Shown here: one piece after another, positions 46,314-60,200 of the stretch
Layout: the number at the start of each line of letters is the position of its first letter
Numbering within the stretch: the first letter of the stretch is position 1
Source: Rallus limicola
Taxonomy: Eukaryota > Chordata > Aves > Gruiformes > Rallidae
Length of the DNA: 64,000 nucleotides
NCBI GenBank assembly: GCA_022605955.1
Contig: JAKCOZ010000314.1
Span: 203,607 to 267,606 of the forward strand
Direction of reading: 5' to 3'
Translations under genes and position numbers: made by a program
The notes under the pieces: model-generated
What the model saw: only the letters and a program-made list of their open reading frames with translations
The model's database searches: none
Told to the model about the DNA's origin: nothing

Positions 46314-49300
46314 TTTACTTTGGGAGTTATTGCTGGACGTTTAGCATGTTTTGAACTGCAGTCTTCTAGGGCCGAGAAAAGCACTGTAGGAGGTAGCAGG
46401 TATGTTCCTTCTTTCCAGGCAAAGGAAAAGACGGAGAGCCAAAGTTACAGGGTCTGCTTGTGTGTCCTGTTAGGAGGTTTCAGACAAGCTATGCCTTTCA
46501 TGCCTAGCTTCTTTACTTTGGGAGTTATTGCTGGACGTTTAGCATGTTTTGAACTGCAGTCTGCTAGGGCCGAGAAAAGCACTGTAGGAGGTAGCAGGTA
46601 TGTTCCTTCTTTCCAGGCAAAGGAAAAGGCTGAGAGCCAAAGTGACAGGGTCTGCTTGTGTGTCCTGTTAGGAGGTTTCAGACAAGCTATGCCTTTCAGT
46701 CCTAGCTTCTTTACTTTGGGAGTTATTGCTGGACGTTTAGCATGTTTTGAACTGCAGTCTGCTAGGGCCGAGAAAAGCACCGTAGGAGGTTCCAGGCATG
46801 TTCCCTCTTTCCAGGCAAAGGAAAAGGCTGAGAGCCAAAGTGACAGGGTCTGCTTGTGTGTCCTGTTAGGAGGTTTCAGACAAGCTATGCCTTTCAGTCC
46901 TAGCTTCTTTACTTTGGGAGTTATTGCTGGACGTTTAGCATGTTTTGAACTGCAGTCTGCTAGGGCCGAGAAAAGCACCGTAGGAGGTAGCAGGTATGTT
47001 CCTTCTTTCCAGGCAAAGGAAAAGGCTGAGAGCCAAAGTGACAGGGTCTGCTTGTGTGTCCTGTTAGGAGGTTTCAGACAAGCTATGCCTTTCAGTCCTA
47101 GCTTCTTTACTTTGGGAGTTATTGCTGGACGTTTAGCATGTTTTGAACTGCAGTCTGCTAGGGCCGAGAAAAGCACCGTAGGAGGTTCCAGGCATGTTCC
47201 CTCTTTCCAGGCAAAGGAAAAGGCTGAGAGCCAAAGTGACAGGGTCTGCTTGTGTGTCCTGTTAGGAGGTTTCAGACAAGCTATGCCTTTCATGCCTAGC
47301 TTCTTTACTTTGGGAGTTATTGCTGGACGTTTAGCATGTTTTGAACTGCAGTCTGCTAGGGCCGAGAAAAGAACCGTAGGAGGTTCCAGGCATGTTCCCT
47401 CTTTCCAGGCAAAGGAAAAGGCTGAGAGCCAAAGTGACAGGGTCTGCTTGTGTGTCCTGTTAGGAGGTTTCAGACAAGCTATGCCTTTCAGTCCTAGCTT
47501 CTTTACTTTGGGAGTTATTGCTGGACGTTTAGCATGTTTTGAACTGCAGTCTGCTAGGGCCGAGAAAAGCACTGTAAGAGGTAGCAGGTATGTTCCCTCT
47601 TTCCATGCAAAGGAAAAGGCTGAGAGCCAAAGTGACAGGGTCTGCTTGTGTGTCCTGTTAGGAGGTTTCAGACAAGCTATGCCTTTCAGTCCTAGCTTCT
47701 TTACTTTGGGAGTTATTGCTGGACGTTTAGCATGTTTTGAACTGCAGTCTGCTAGGGCCGAGAAAAGCACCGTAGGAGGTTCCAGGCATGTTCCCTCTTT
47801 CCAGGCAAAGGAAAAGGCTGAGAGCCAAAGTGACAGGGTCTGCTTGTGTGTCCTGTTAGGAGGTTTCAGACAAGCTATGCCTTTCAGTCCTAGCTTCTTT
47901 ACTTTGGGAGTTATTGCTGGACGTTTAGCATGTTTTGAACTGCAGTCTGCTAGGGCTGAGAAAAGCACCGTAGGAGGTTCCAGGCATGTTCCCTCTTTCC
48001 AGGCAAAGGAAAAGGCTGAGAGCCAAAGTGACAGGGTCTGCTTGTGTGTCCTGTTAGGAGGTTTCAGACAAGCTATGCCTTTCATGCCTAGCTTCTTTAC
48101 TTTGGGAGTTATTGCTGGACGTTTAGCATGTTTTGAACTGCAGTCTGCTAGGGCCGAGAAAAGCACTGTAGGAGGTAGCAGGTATGTTCCCTCTTTCCAG
48201 GCAAAGTAAAAGGCTGAGAGCCAAAGTGACAGGGTCTGCTTGTGTGTCCTGTTAGGAGGTTTCAGACAAGCTATGCCTTTCATGCCTAGCTTCTTTACTT
48301 TGGGAGTTATTGCTGGACGTTTAGCAAGTTTTGAACTGCAGTCTGCTAGGGCCGAGAAAAGCACCGTAGGAGGTTCCAGGCATGTTCCCTCTTTCCAGGC
48401 AAAGGAAAAGGCTGAGAGCCAAAGTGACAGGGTCTGCTTGTGTGTCCTGTTAGGAGGTTTCAGACAAGCTATGCCTTTCAGTCCTAGCTTCTTTACTTTG
48501 GGAGTTATTGCTGGACGTTTAGCATGTTTTGAACTGCAGTCTGCTAGGGCCGAGAAAAGCACCGTAGGAGGTTCCAGGCATGTTCCCTCTTTCCAGGCAA
48601 AGGAAAAGGCTGAGAGCCAAAGTGACAGGGTCTGCTTGTGTGTCCTGTTAGGAGGTTTCAGACAAGCTATGCCTTTCATGCCTAGCTTCTTTACTTTGGG
48701 AGTTATTGCTGGACGTTTAGCATGTTTTGAACTGCAGTCTGCTAGGGCCGAGAAAAGCACCGTAGGAGGTTCCAGGCATGTTCCCTCTTTCCAGGCAAAG
48801 GAAAAGGCTGAGAGCCAAAGTGACAGGGTCTGCTTGTGTGTCCTGTTAGGAGGTTTCAGACAAGCTATGCCTTTCAGTCCTAGCTTCTTTACTTTGGGAG
48901 TTATTGCTGGACGTTTAGCATGTTTTGAACTGCAGTCTGCTAGGGCTGAGAAAAGCACCGTAGGAGGTTCCAGGCATGTTCCCTCTTTCCAGGCAAAGGA
49001 AAAGGCTGAGAGCCAAAGTGACAGGGTCTGCTTGTGTGTCCTGTTAGGAGGTTTCAGACAAGCTATGCCTTTCATGCCTAGCTTCTTTACTTTGGGAGTT
49101 ATTGCTGGACGTTTAGCATGTTTTGAACTGCAGTCTGCTAGGGCCGAGAAAAGCACCGTAGGAGGTTCCAGGCATGTTCCCTCTTTCCAGGCAAAGGAAA
49201 AGGCTGAGAGCTAAAGTGACAGGGTCTGCTTGTGTGTCCTGTTAGGAGGTTTCAGACAAGCTATGCCTTTCATGCCTAGCTTCTTTACTTTGGGAGTTAT

Positions 49301-52300
49301 TGCTGGACGTTTAGCATGTTTTGAACTGCAGTCTGCTAGGGCCGAGAAAAGCACTGTAGGAGGTAGCAGGTATGTTCCTTCTTTCCAGGCAAAGGAAAAG
49401 GCTGAGAGCCAAAGTGACAGGGTCTGCTTGTGTGTCCTGTTAGGAGGTTTCAGACAAGCTATGCCTTTCAGTCCTAGCTTCTTTACTTTGGGAGTTATTG
49501 CTGGACGTTTAGCATGTTTTGAACTGCAGTCTGCTAGGGCCGAGAAAAGCACCGTAGGAGGTTCCAGGCATGTTCCCTCTTTCCAGGCAAAGGAAAAGGC
49601 TGAGAGCCAAAGTGACAGGGTCTGCTTGTGTGTCCTGTTAGGAGGTTTCAGACAAGCTATGCCTTTCAGTCCTAGCTTCTTTACTTTGGGAGTTATTGCT
49701 GGACGTTTAGCATGTTTTGAACTGCAGTCTTCTAGGGCCGAGAAAAGCACTGTAGGAGGTAGCAGGTATGTTCCTTCTTTCCAGGCAAAGGAAAAGGCTG
49801 AGAGCCAAAGTGACAGGGTCTGCTTGTGTGTCCTGTTAGGAGGTTTCAGACAAGCTATGCCTTTCAGTCCTAGCTTCTTTACTTTGGGAGTTATTGCTGG
49901 ACGTTTAGCATGTTTTGAACTGCAGTCTGCTAGGGCCGAGAAAAGCACCGTAGGAGGTTCCAGGCATGTTCCCTCTTTCCAGGCAAAGGAAAAGGCTGAG
50001 AGCCAAAGTGACAGGGTCTGTTTGTGTGTCCTGTTAGGAGGTTTCAGACAAGCTATGCCTTTCAGTCCTAGCTTCTTTACTTTGGGAGTTATTGCTGGAC
50101 GTTTAGCATGTTTTGAACTGCAGTCTGCTAGGGCCGAGAAAAGCACCGTAGGAGGTTCCAGGCATGTTCCCTCTTTCCATGCAAAGGTAAAGGCTGAGAG
50201 CCAAAGTGACAGGGTCTGCTTGTGTGTCCTGTTAGGAGGTTTCAGACAAGCTATGCCTTTCAGTCCTAGCTTCTTTACTTTGGGAGTTATTGCTGGACGT
50301 TTAGCATGTTTTGAACTGCAGTCTGCTAGGGCCGAGAAAAGCACCGTAGGAGGTTCCAGGCATGTTCCCTCTTTCCAGGCAAAGGAAAAGGCTGAGAGCC
50401 AAAGTGACAGGGTCTGCTTGTGTGTCCTGTTAGGAGGTTTCAGACAAGCTATGCCTTTCATGCCTAGCTTCTTTACTTTGGGAGTTATTGCTGGACGTTT
50501 AGCATGTTTTGAACTGCAGTCTGCTAGGGCCGAGAAAAGCACTGTAGGAGGTAGCAGGTATGTTCCTTCTTTCCAGGCAAAGGAAAAGGCTGAGAGCCAA
50601 AGTGACAGGGTCTGCTTGTGTGTCCTGTTAGGAGGTTTCAGACAAGCTATGCCTTTCAGTCCTAGCTTCTTTACTTTGGGAGTTATTGCTGGACGTTTAG
50701 CATGTTTTGAACTGCAGTCTGCTAGGGCCGAGAAAAGCACCGTAGGAGGTTCCAGGCATGTTCCCTCTTTCCAGGCAAAGGAAAAGGCTGAGAGCCAAAG
50801 TGACAGGGTCTGCTTGTGTGTCCTGTTAGGAGGTTTCAGACAAGCTATGCCTTTCAGTCCTAGCTTCTTTACTTTGGGAGTTATTGCTGGACGTTTAGCA
50901 TGTTTTGAACTGCAGTCTGCTAGGGCCGAGAAAAGCACCGTAGGAGGTTCCAGGCATGTTCCCTCTTTCCAGGCAAAGGAAAAGGCTGAGAGCCAAAGTG
51001 ACAGGGTCTGCTTGTGTGTCCTGTTAGGAGGTTTCAGACAAGCTATGCCTTTCAGTCCTAGCTTCTTTATTTTGGGAGTTATTGCTGGACGTTTAGCATG
51101 TTTTGAACTGCAGTCTGCTAGGGCCGAGAAAAGCACCGTAGGAGGTTCCAGGCATGTTCCCTCTTTCCAGGCAAAGGAAAAGCCTGAGAGCCAAAGTGAC
51201 AGGGTCTGCTTGTGTGTCCTGTTAGGAGGTTTCAGACAAGCTATGCCTTTCAGTCCTAGCTTCTTTACTTTGGGAGTTATTGCTGGACGTTTAGCAAGTT
51301 TTGAACTGCAGTCTGCTAGGGCCGAGAAAAGCACCGTAGGAGGTTCCAGGCATGTTCCCTCTTTCCAGGCAAAGGAAAAGGCTGAGAGCCAAAGTGACAG
51401 GGTCTGCTTGTGTGTCCTGTTAGGAGGTTTCAGACAAGCTATGCCTTTCATGCCTAGCTTCTTTACTTTGGGAGTTATTGCTGGACGTTTAGCATGTTTT
51501 GAACTGCAGTCTGCTAGGGCCGAGAAAAGCACTGTAGGAGGTAGCAGGTATGTTCCTTCTTTCCAGGCAAAGGAAAAGGCTGAGAGCCAAAGTGACAGGG
51601 TCTGCTTGTGTGTCCTGTTAGGAGGTTTCAGACAAGCTATGCCTTTCAGTCCTAGCTTCTTTACTTTGGGAGTTATTGCTGGACGTTTAGCAAGTTTTGA
51701 ACTGCAGTCTGCTAGGGCCGAGAAAAGCACCGTAGGAGGTTCCAGGCATGTTCCCTCTTTCCAGGCAAAGGAAAAGGCTGAGAGCCAAAGTGACAGGGTC
51801 TGCTTGTGTGTCCTGTTAGGAGGTTTCAGACAAGCTATGCCTTTCATGCCTAGCTTCTTTACTTTGGGAGTTATTGCTGGACGTTTAGCATGTTTTGAAC
51901 TGCAGTCTGCTAGGGCCGAGAAAAGCACCGTAGGAGGTTCCAGGCATGTTCCCTCTTTCCAGGCAAAGGAAAAGGCTGAGAGCCAAAGTGACAGGGTCTG
52001 CTTGTATGTCCTGTTAGGAGGTTTCAGACAAGCTATGCCTTTCAGTCCTAGCTTCTTTACTTTGGGAGTTATTGCTGGATGTTTAGCATGTTTTGAACTG
52101 CAGTCTGCTAGGGCCGAGAAAAGCACCGTAGGAGGTTCCAGGCATGTTCCCTCTTTCCAGGCAAAGGAAAAGGCTGAGAGCCAAAGTGACAGGGTCTGCT
52201 TGTGTGTCCTGTTAGGAGGTTTCAGACAAGCTATGCCTTTCATGCCTAGCTTCTTTACTTTGGGAGTTATTGCTGGACGTTTAGCATGTTTTGAACTGCA

Positions 52301-54212
52301 GTCTGCTAGGGCCGAGAAAAGCACCGTAGGAGGTTCCAGGCATGTTCCCTCTTTCCAGGCAAAGGAAAAGGCTGAGAGCCAAAGTGACAGGGTCTGCTTG
52401 TGTGTCCTATTAGGAGGTTTCAGACAAGCTATGCCTTTCATGCCTAGCTTCTTTACTTTGGGAGTTATTGCTGGACGTTTAGCATGTTTTGAACTGCAGT
52501 CTGCTAGGGCCGAGAAAAGCACCGTAGGAGGTTCCAGGCATGTTCCCTCTTTCCAGGCAAAGGAAAAGGCTGAGAGCCAAAGTGACAGGGTCTGCTTGTG
52601 TGTCCTGTTAGGAGGTTTCAGACAAGCTATGCCTTTCAGTCCTAGCTTCTTTACTTTGGGAGTTATTGCTGGACGTTTAGCATGTTTTGAACTGCAGTCT
52701 GCTAGGGCCGAGAAAAGCACCGTAGGAGGTTCCAGGCATGTTCCCTCTTTCCAGGCAAAGGAAAAGGCTGAGAGCCAAAGTGACAGGGTCTGCTTGTGTG
52801 TCCTGTTAGGAGGTTTCAGACAAGCTATGCCTTTCAGTCCTAGCTTCTTTACTTTGGGAGTTATTGCTGGACGTTTAGCATGTTTTGAACTGCAGTCTGC
52901 TAGGGCCGAGAAAAGCACCGTAGGAGGTTCCAGGCATGTTCCCTCTTTCCAGGCAAAGGAAAAGGCTGAGAGCCAAAGTGACAGGGTCTGCTTGTGTGTC
53001 CTGTTAGGAGGTTTCAGACAAGCTATGCCTTTCATGCCTAGCTTCTTTACTTTGGGAGTTATTGCTGGACGTTTAGCATGTTTTGAACTGCAGTCTGCTA
53101 GGGCCGAGAAAAGCACCGTAGGAGGTTCCAGGCATGTTCCCTCTTTCCAGGCAAAGGAAAAGGCTGAGAGCCAAAGTGACAGGGTCTGCTTGTGTGTCCT
53201 GTTAGGAGGTTTCAGACAAGCTATGCCTTTCATGCCTAGCTTCTTTACTTTGGGAGTTATTGCTGGACGTTTAGCATGTTTTGAACTGCAGTCTGCTAGG
53301 GCCGAGAAAAGCACTGTAGGAGGTAGCAGGTATGTTCCTTCTTTCCAGGCAAAGGAAAAGGCTGAGAGCCAAAGTGACAGGGTCTGCTTGTGTGTCCTGT
53401 TAGGAGGTTTCAGACAAGCTATGCCTTTCAGTCCTAGCTTCTTTACTTTGGGAGTTATTGCTGGACGTTTAGCATGTTTTGAACTGCAGTCTGCTAGGGC
53501 CGAGAAAAGCACCGTAGGAGGTTCCAGGCATGTTCCCTCTTTCCAGGCAAAGGAAAAGGCTGAGAGCCAAAGTGACAGGGTCTGCTTGTGTGTCCTGTTA
53601 GGAGGTTTCAGACAAGCTATGCCTTTCAGTCCTAGCTTCTTTACTTTGGGAGTTATTGCTGGACGTTTAGCATGTTTTGAACTGCAGTCTGCTAGGGCCG
53701 AGAAAAGCACCGTAGGAGGTTCCAGGCATGTTCCCTCTTTCCAGGCAAAGGAAAAGGCTGAGAGCCAAAGTGACAGGGTCTGCTTGTGTGTCCTGTTAGG
53801 AGGTTTCAGACAAGCTATGCCTTTCAGTCCTAGCTTCTTTACTTTGGGAGTTATTGCTGGACGTTTAGCATGTTTTGAACTGCAGTCTGCTAGGGCCGAG
53901 AAAAGCACCGTAGGAGCTTCCAGGCATGTTCCCTCTTTCCAGGCAAAGGAAAAGGCTGAGAGCCAAAGTGACAGGGTCTGCTTGTGTGTCCTGTTAGGAG
54001 GTTTCAGACAAGCTATGCCTTTCAGTCCTAGCTTCTTTACTTTGGGAGTTATTGCTGGACGTTTAGCATGTTTTGAACTGCAGTCTGCTAGGGCCGAGAA
54101 AAGCACCGTAGGAGGTTCCAGGCATGTTCCCTCTTTCCATGCAAAGGAAAAGGCTGAGAGCCAAAGTGACAGGGTCTGCTTGTGTGTCCTCTTAGGAGGT
54201 TTCAGACAAGCT
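46294..54212. repeat. HOR-C unit 2, 40 monomers (7,919 bp)
   Basis: It runs from one gtcttctagg/aaagttacagg monomer to the next; those marks are exactly 7,920 bp apart (46443 and 54363). Landmarks by monomer number: 6 aaaagaacc; 7 gtaagaggtagc with catgcaaag; 10 aaagtaaaagg (48207); 11, 26 and 28 gcaagttttg; 15 gagctaaag (49211); 18 gtcttctagg; 20 catgcaaaggtaaag; 25 tttattttggg with aagcctgag; 29 tgtatgtcc (52005); 30 ggatgttt; 39 gagcttcc; 40 catgcaaag with cctcttagg. It mixes markers of the HOR-B region (gcaagt, tgtatg) with those of 33.8-42.3 kb (catgcaaag, gtcttct), so it arose after both. Confidence 0.88.
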
Positions 54213-57200
54213 ATGCCTTTCAGTCCTAGCTTCTTTACTTTGGGAGTTATTGCTGGACGTTTAGCATGTTTTGAACTGCAGTCTTCTAGGGCCGAGAAAA
54301 GCACTGTAGGAGGTAGCAGGTATGTTCCTTCTTTCCAGGCAAAGGAAAAGACGGAGAGCCAAAGTTACAGGGTCTGCTTGTGTGTCCTGTTAGGAGGTTT
54401 CAGACAAGCTATGCCTTTCATGCCTAGCTTCTTTACTTTGGGAGTTATTGCTGGACGTTTAGCATGTTTTGAACTGCAGTCTGCTAGGGCCGAGAAAAGC
54501 ACTGTAGGAGGTAGCAGGTATGTTCCTTCTTTCCAGGCAAAGGAAAAGGCTGAGAGCCAAAGTGACAGGGTCTGCTTGTGTGTCCTGTTAGGAGGTTTCA
54601 GACAAGCTATGCCTTTCAGTCCTAGCTTCTTTACTTTGGGAGTTATTGCTGGACGTTTAGCATGTTTTGAACTGCAGTCTGCTAGGGCCGAGAAAAGCAC
54701 CGTAGGAGGTTCCAGGCATGTTCCCTCTTTCCAGGCAAAGGAAAAGGCTGAGAGCCAAAGTGACAGGGTCTGCTTGTGTGTCCTGTTAGGAGGTTTCAGA
54801 CAAGCTATGCCTTTCAGTCCTAGCTTCTTTACTTTGGGAGTTATTGCTGGACGTTTAGCATGTTTTGAACTGCAGTCTGCTAGGGCCGAGAAAAGCACCG
54901 TAGGAGGTAGCAGGTATGTTCCTTCTTTCCAGGCAAAGGAAAAGGCTGAGAGCCAAAGTGACAGGGTCTGCTTGTGTGTCCTGTTAGGAGGTTTCAGACA
55001 AGCTATGCCTTTCAGTCCTAGCTTCTTTACTTTGGGAGTTATTGCTGGACGTTTAGCATGTTTTGAACTGCAGTCTGCTAGGGCCGAGAAAAGCACCGTA
55101 GGAGGTTCCAGGCATGTTCCCTCTTTCCAGGCAAAGGAAAAGGCTGAGAGCCAAAGTGACAGGGTCTGCTTGTGTGTCCTGTTATAAGGTTTCAGACAAG
55201 CTATGCCTTTCATGCCTAGCTTCTTTACTTTGGGAGTTATTGCTGGACGTTTAGCATGTTTTGAACTGCAGTCTGCTAGGGCCGAGAAAAGCACCGTAGG
55301 AGGTTCCAGGCATGTTCCCTCTTTCCAGGCAAAGGAAAAGGCTGAGAGCCAAAGTGACAGGGTCTGCTTGTGTGTCCTGTTAGGAGGTTTCAGACAAGCT
55401 ATGCCTTTCAGTCCTAGCTTCTTTACTTTGGGAGTTATTGCTGGACGTTTAGCATGTTTTGAACTGCAGTCTGCTAGGGCCGAGAAAAGCACTGTAAGAG
55501 GTAGCAGGTATGTTCCCTCTTTCCATGCAAAGGAAAAGGCTGAGAGCCAAAGTGACAGGGTCTGCTTGTGTGTCCTGTTAGGAGGTTTCAGACAAGCTAT
55601 GCCTTTCAGTCCTAGCTTCTTTACTTTGGGAGTTATTGCTGGACGTTTAGCATGTTTTGAACTGCAGTCTGCTAGGGCCGAGAAAAGCACCGTAGGAGGT
55701 TCCAGGCATGTTCCCTCTTTCCAGGCAAAGGAAAAGGCTGAGAGCCAAAGTGACAGGGTCTGCTTGTGTGTCCTGTTAGGAGGTTTCAGACAAGCTATGC
55801 CTTTCAGTCCTAGCTTCTTTACTTTGGGAGTTATTGCTGGACGTTTAGCATGTTTTGAACTGCAGTCTGCTAGGGCTGAGAAAAGCACCGTAGGAGGTTC
55901 CAGGCATGTTCCCTCTTTCCAGGCAAAGGAAAAGGCTGAGAGCCAAAGTGACAGGGTCTGCTTGTGTGTCCTGTTAGGAGGTTTCAGACAAGCTATGCCT
56001 TTCATGCCTAGCTTCTTTACTTTGGGAGTTATTGCTGGACGTTTAGCATGTTTTGAACTGCAGTCTGCTAGGGCCGAGAAAAGCACTGTAGGAGGTAGCA
56101 GGTATGTTCCCTCTTTCCAGGCAAAGTAAAAGGCTGAGAGCCAAAGTGACAGGGTCTGCTTGTGTGTCCTGTTAGGAGGTTTCAGACAAGCTATGCCTTT
56201 CATGCCTAGCTTCTTTACTTTGGGAGTTATTGCTGGACGTTTAGCAAGTTTTGAACTGCAGTCTGCTAGGGCCGAGAAAAGCACCGTAGGAGGTTCCAGG
56301 CATGTTCCCTCTTTCCAGGCAAAGGAAAAGGCTGAGAGCCAAAGTGACAGGGTCTGCTTGTGTGTCCTGTTAGGAGGTTTCAGACAAGCTATGCCTTTCA
56401 GTCCTAGCTTCTTTACTTTGGGAGTTATTGCTGGACGTTTAGCATGTTTTGAACTGCAGTCTGCTAGGGCCGAGAAAAGCACCGTAGGAGGTTCCAGGCA
56501 TGTTCCCTCTTTCCAGGCAAAGGAAAAGGCTGAGAGCCAAAGTGACAGGGTCTGCTTGTGTGTCCTGTTAGGAGGTTTCAGACAAGCTATGCCTTTCATG
56601 CCTAGCTTCTTTACTTTGGGAGTTATTGCTGGACGTTTAGCATGTTTTGAACTGCAGTCTGCTAGGGCCGAGAAAAGCACCGTAGGAGGTTCCAGGCATG
56701 TTCCCTCTTTCCAGGCAAAGGAAAAGGCTGAGAGCCAAAGTGACAGGGTCTGCTTGTGTGTCCTGTTAGGAGGTTTCAGACAAGCTATGCCTTTCAGTCC
56801 TAGCTTCTTTACTTTGGGAGTTATTGCTGGACGTTTAGCATGTTTTGAACTGCAGTCTGCTAGGGCTGAGAAAAGCACCGTAGGAGGTTCCAGGCATGTT
56901 CCCTCTTTCCAGGCAAAGGAAAAGGCTGAGAGCCAAAGTGACAGGGTCTGCTTGTGTGTCCTGTTAGGAGGTTTCAGACAAGCTATGCCTTTCATGCCTA
57001 GCTTCTTTACTTTGGGAGTTATTGCTGGACGTTTAGCATGTTTTGAACTGCAGTCTGCTAGGGCCGAGAAAAGCACCGTAGGAGGTTCCAGGCATGTTCC
57101 CTCTTTCCAGGCAAAGGAAAAGGCTGAGAGCCAAAGTGACAGGGTCTGCTTGTGTGTCCTGTTAGGAGGTTTCAGACAAGCTATGCCTTTCATGCCTAGC

Positions 57201-60200
57201 TTCTTTACTTTGGGAGTTATTGCTGGACGTTTAGCATGTTTTGAACTGCAGTCTGCTAGGGCCGAGAAAAGCACTGTAGGAGGTAGCAGGTATGTTCCTT
57301 CTTTCCAGGCAAAGGAAAAGGCTGAGAGCCAAAGTGACAGGGTCTGCTTGTGTGTCCTGTTAGGAGGTTTCAGACAAGCTATGCCTTTCAGTCCTAGCTT
57401 CTTTACTTTGGGAGTTATTGCTGGACGTTTAGCATGTTTTGAACTGCAGTCTGCTAGGGCCGAGAAAAGCACCGTAGGAGGTTCCAGGCATGTTCCCTCT
57501 TTCCAGGCAAAGGAAAAGGCTGAGAGCCAAAGTGACAGGGTCTGCTTGTGTGTCCTGTTAGGAGGTTTCAGACAAGCTATGCCTTTCAGTCCTAGCTTCT
57601 TTACTTTGGGAGTTATTGCTGGACGTTTAGCATGTTTTGAACTGCAGTCTTCTAGGGCCGAGAAAAGCACTGTAGGAGGTAGCAGGTATGTTCCTTCTTT
57701 CCAGGCAAAGGAAAAGGCTGAGAGCCAAAGTGACAGGGTCTGCTTGTGTGTCCTGTTAGGAGGTTTCAGACAAGCTATGCCTTTCAGTCCTAGCTTCTTT
57801 ACTTTGGGAGTTATTGCTGGACGTTTAGCATGTTTTGAACTGCAGTCTGCTAGGGCCGAGAAAAGCACCGTAGGAGGTTCCAGGCATGTTCCCTCTTTCC
57901 AGGCAAAGGAAAAGGCTGAGAGCCAAAGTGACAGGGTCTGCTTGTGTGTCCTGTTAGGAGGTTTCAGACAAGCTATGCCTTTCAGTCCTAGCTTCTTTAC
58001 TTTGGGAGTTATTGCTGGACGTTTAGCATGTTTTGAACTGCAGTCTGCTAGGGCCGAGAAAAGCACCGTAGGAGGTTCCAGGCATGTTCCCTCTTTCCAG
58101 GCAAAGGAAAAGGCTGAGAGCCAAAGTGACAGGGTCTGCTTGTGTGTCCTGTTAGGAGGTTTCAGACAAGCTATGCCTTTCATGCCTAGCTTCTTTACTT
58201 TGGGAGTTATTGCTGGACGTTTAGCATGTTTTGAACTGCAGTCTGCTAGGGCCGAGAAAAGCACTGTAGGAGGTAGCAGGTATGTTCCTTCTTTCCAGGC
58301 AAAGGAAAAGGCTGAGAGCCAAAGTGACAGGGTCTGCTTGTGTGTCCTGTTAGGAGGTTTCAGACAAGCTATGCCTTTCAGTCCTAGCTTCTTTACTTTG
58401 GGAGTTATTGCTGGACGTTTAGCATGTTTTGAACTGCAGTCTGCTAGGGCCGAGAAAAGCACCGTAGGAGGTTCCAGGCATGTTCCCTCTTTCCAGGCAA
58501 AGGAAAAGGCTGAGAGCCAAAGTGACAGGGTCTGCTTGTGTGTCCTGTTAGGAGGTTTCAGACAAGCTATGCCTTTCAGTCCTAGCTTCTTTACTTTGGG
58601 AGTTATTGCTGGACGTTTAGCATGTTTTGAACTGCAGTCTGCTAGGGCCGAGAAAAGCACCGTAGGAGGTTCCAGGCATGTTCCCTCTTTCCAGGCAAAG
58701 GAAAAGGCTGAGAGCCAAAGTGACAGGGTCTGCTTGTGTGTCCTGTTAGGAGGTTCAGACAAGCTATGCCTTTCAGTCCTAGCTTCTTTATTTTGGGAGT
58801 TATTGCTGGACGTTTAGCATGTTTTGAACTGCAGTCTGCTAGGGCCGAGAAAAGCACCGTAGGAGGTTCCAGGCATGTTCCCTCTTTCCAGGCAAAGGAA
58901 AAGCCTGAGAGCCAAAGTGACAGGGTCTGCTTGTGTGTCCTGTTAGGAGGTTTCAGACAAGCTATGCCTTTCAGTCCTAGCTTCTTTACTTTGGGAGTTA
59001 TTGCTGGACGTTTAGCAAGTTTTGAACTGCAGTCTGCTAGGGCCGAGAAAAGCACCGTAGGAGGTTCCAGGCATGTTCCCTCTTTCCAGGCAAAGGAAAA
59101 GGCTGAGAGCCAAAGTGACAGGGTCTGCTTGTGTGTCCTGTTAGGAGGTTTCAGACAAGCTATGCCTTTCATGCCTAGCTTCTTTACTTTGGGAGTTATT
59201 GCTGGACGTTTAGCAGTTTTGAACTGCAGTCTGCTAGGGCCGAGAAAAGCACTGTAGGAGGTAGCAGGTATGTTCCTTCTTTCCAGGCAAAGGAAAAGGC
59301 TGAGAGCCAAAGTGACAGGGTCTGCTTGTGTGTCCTGTTAGGAGGTTTCAGACAAGCTATGCCTTTCAGTCCTAGCTTCTTTACTTTGGGAGTTATTGCT
59401 GGACGTTTAGCAAGTTTTGAACTGCAGTCTGCTAGGGCCGAGAAAAGCACCGTAGGAGGTTCCAGGCATGTTCCCTCTTTCCAGGCAAAGGAAAAGGCTG
59501 AGAGCCAAAGTGACAGGGTCTGCTTGTGTGTCCTGTTAGGAGGTTTCAGACAAGCTATGCCTTTCATGCCTAGCTTCTTTACTTTGGGAGTTATTGCTGG
59601 ACGTTTAGCATGTTTTGAACTGCAGTCTGCTAGGGCCGAGAAAAGCACCGTAGGAGGTTCCAGGCATGTTCCCTCTTTCCAGGCAAAGGAAAAGGCTGAG
59701 AGCCAAAGTGACAGGGTCTGCTTGTATGTCCTGTTAGGAGGTTTCAGACAAGCTATGCCTTTCAGTCCTAGCTTCTTTACTTTGGGAGTTATTGCTGGAT
59801 GTTTAGCATGTTTTGAACTGCAGTCTGCTAGGGCCGAGAAAAGCACCGTAGGAGGTTCCAGGCATGTTCCCTCTTTCCAGGCAAAGGAAAAGGCTGAGAG
59901 CCAAAGTGACAGGGTCTGCTTGTGTGTCCTGTTAGGAGGTTTCAGACAAGCTATGCCTTTCATGCCTAGCTTCTTTACTTTGGGAGTTATTGCTGGACGT
60001 TTAGCATGTTTTGAACTGCAGTCTGCTAGGGCCGAGAAAAGCACCGTAGGAGGTTCCAGGCATGTTCCCTCTTTCCAGGCAAAGGAAAAGGCTGAGAGCC
60101 AAAGTGACAGGGTCTGCTTGTGTGTCCTGTTAGGAGGTTTCAGACAAGCTATGCCTTTCATGCCTAGCTTCTTTACTTTGGGAGTTATTGCTGGACGTTT

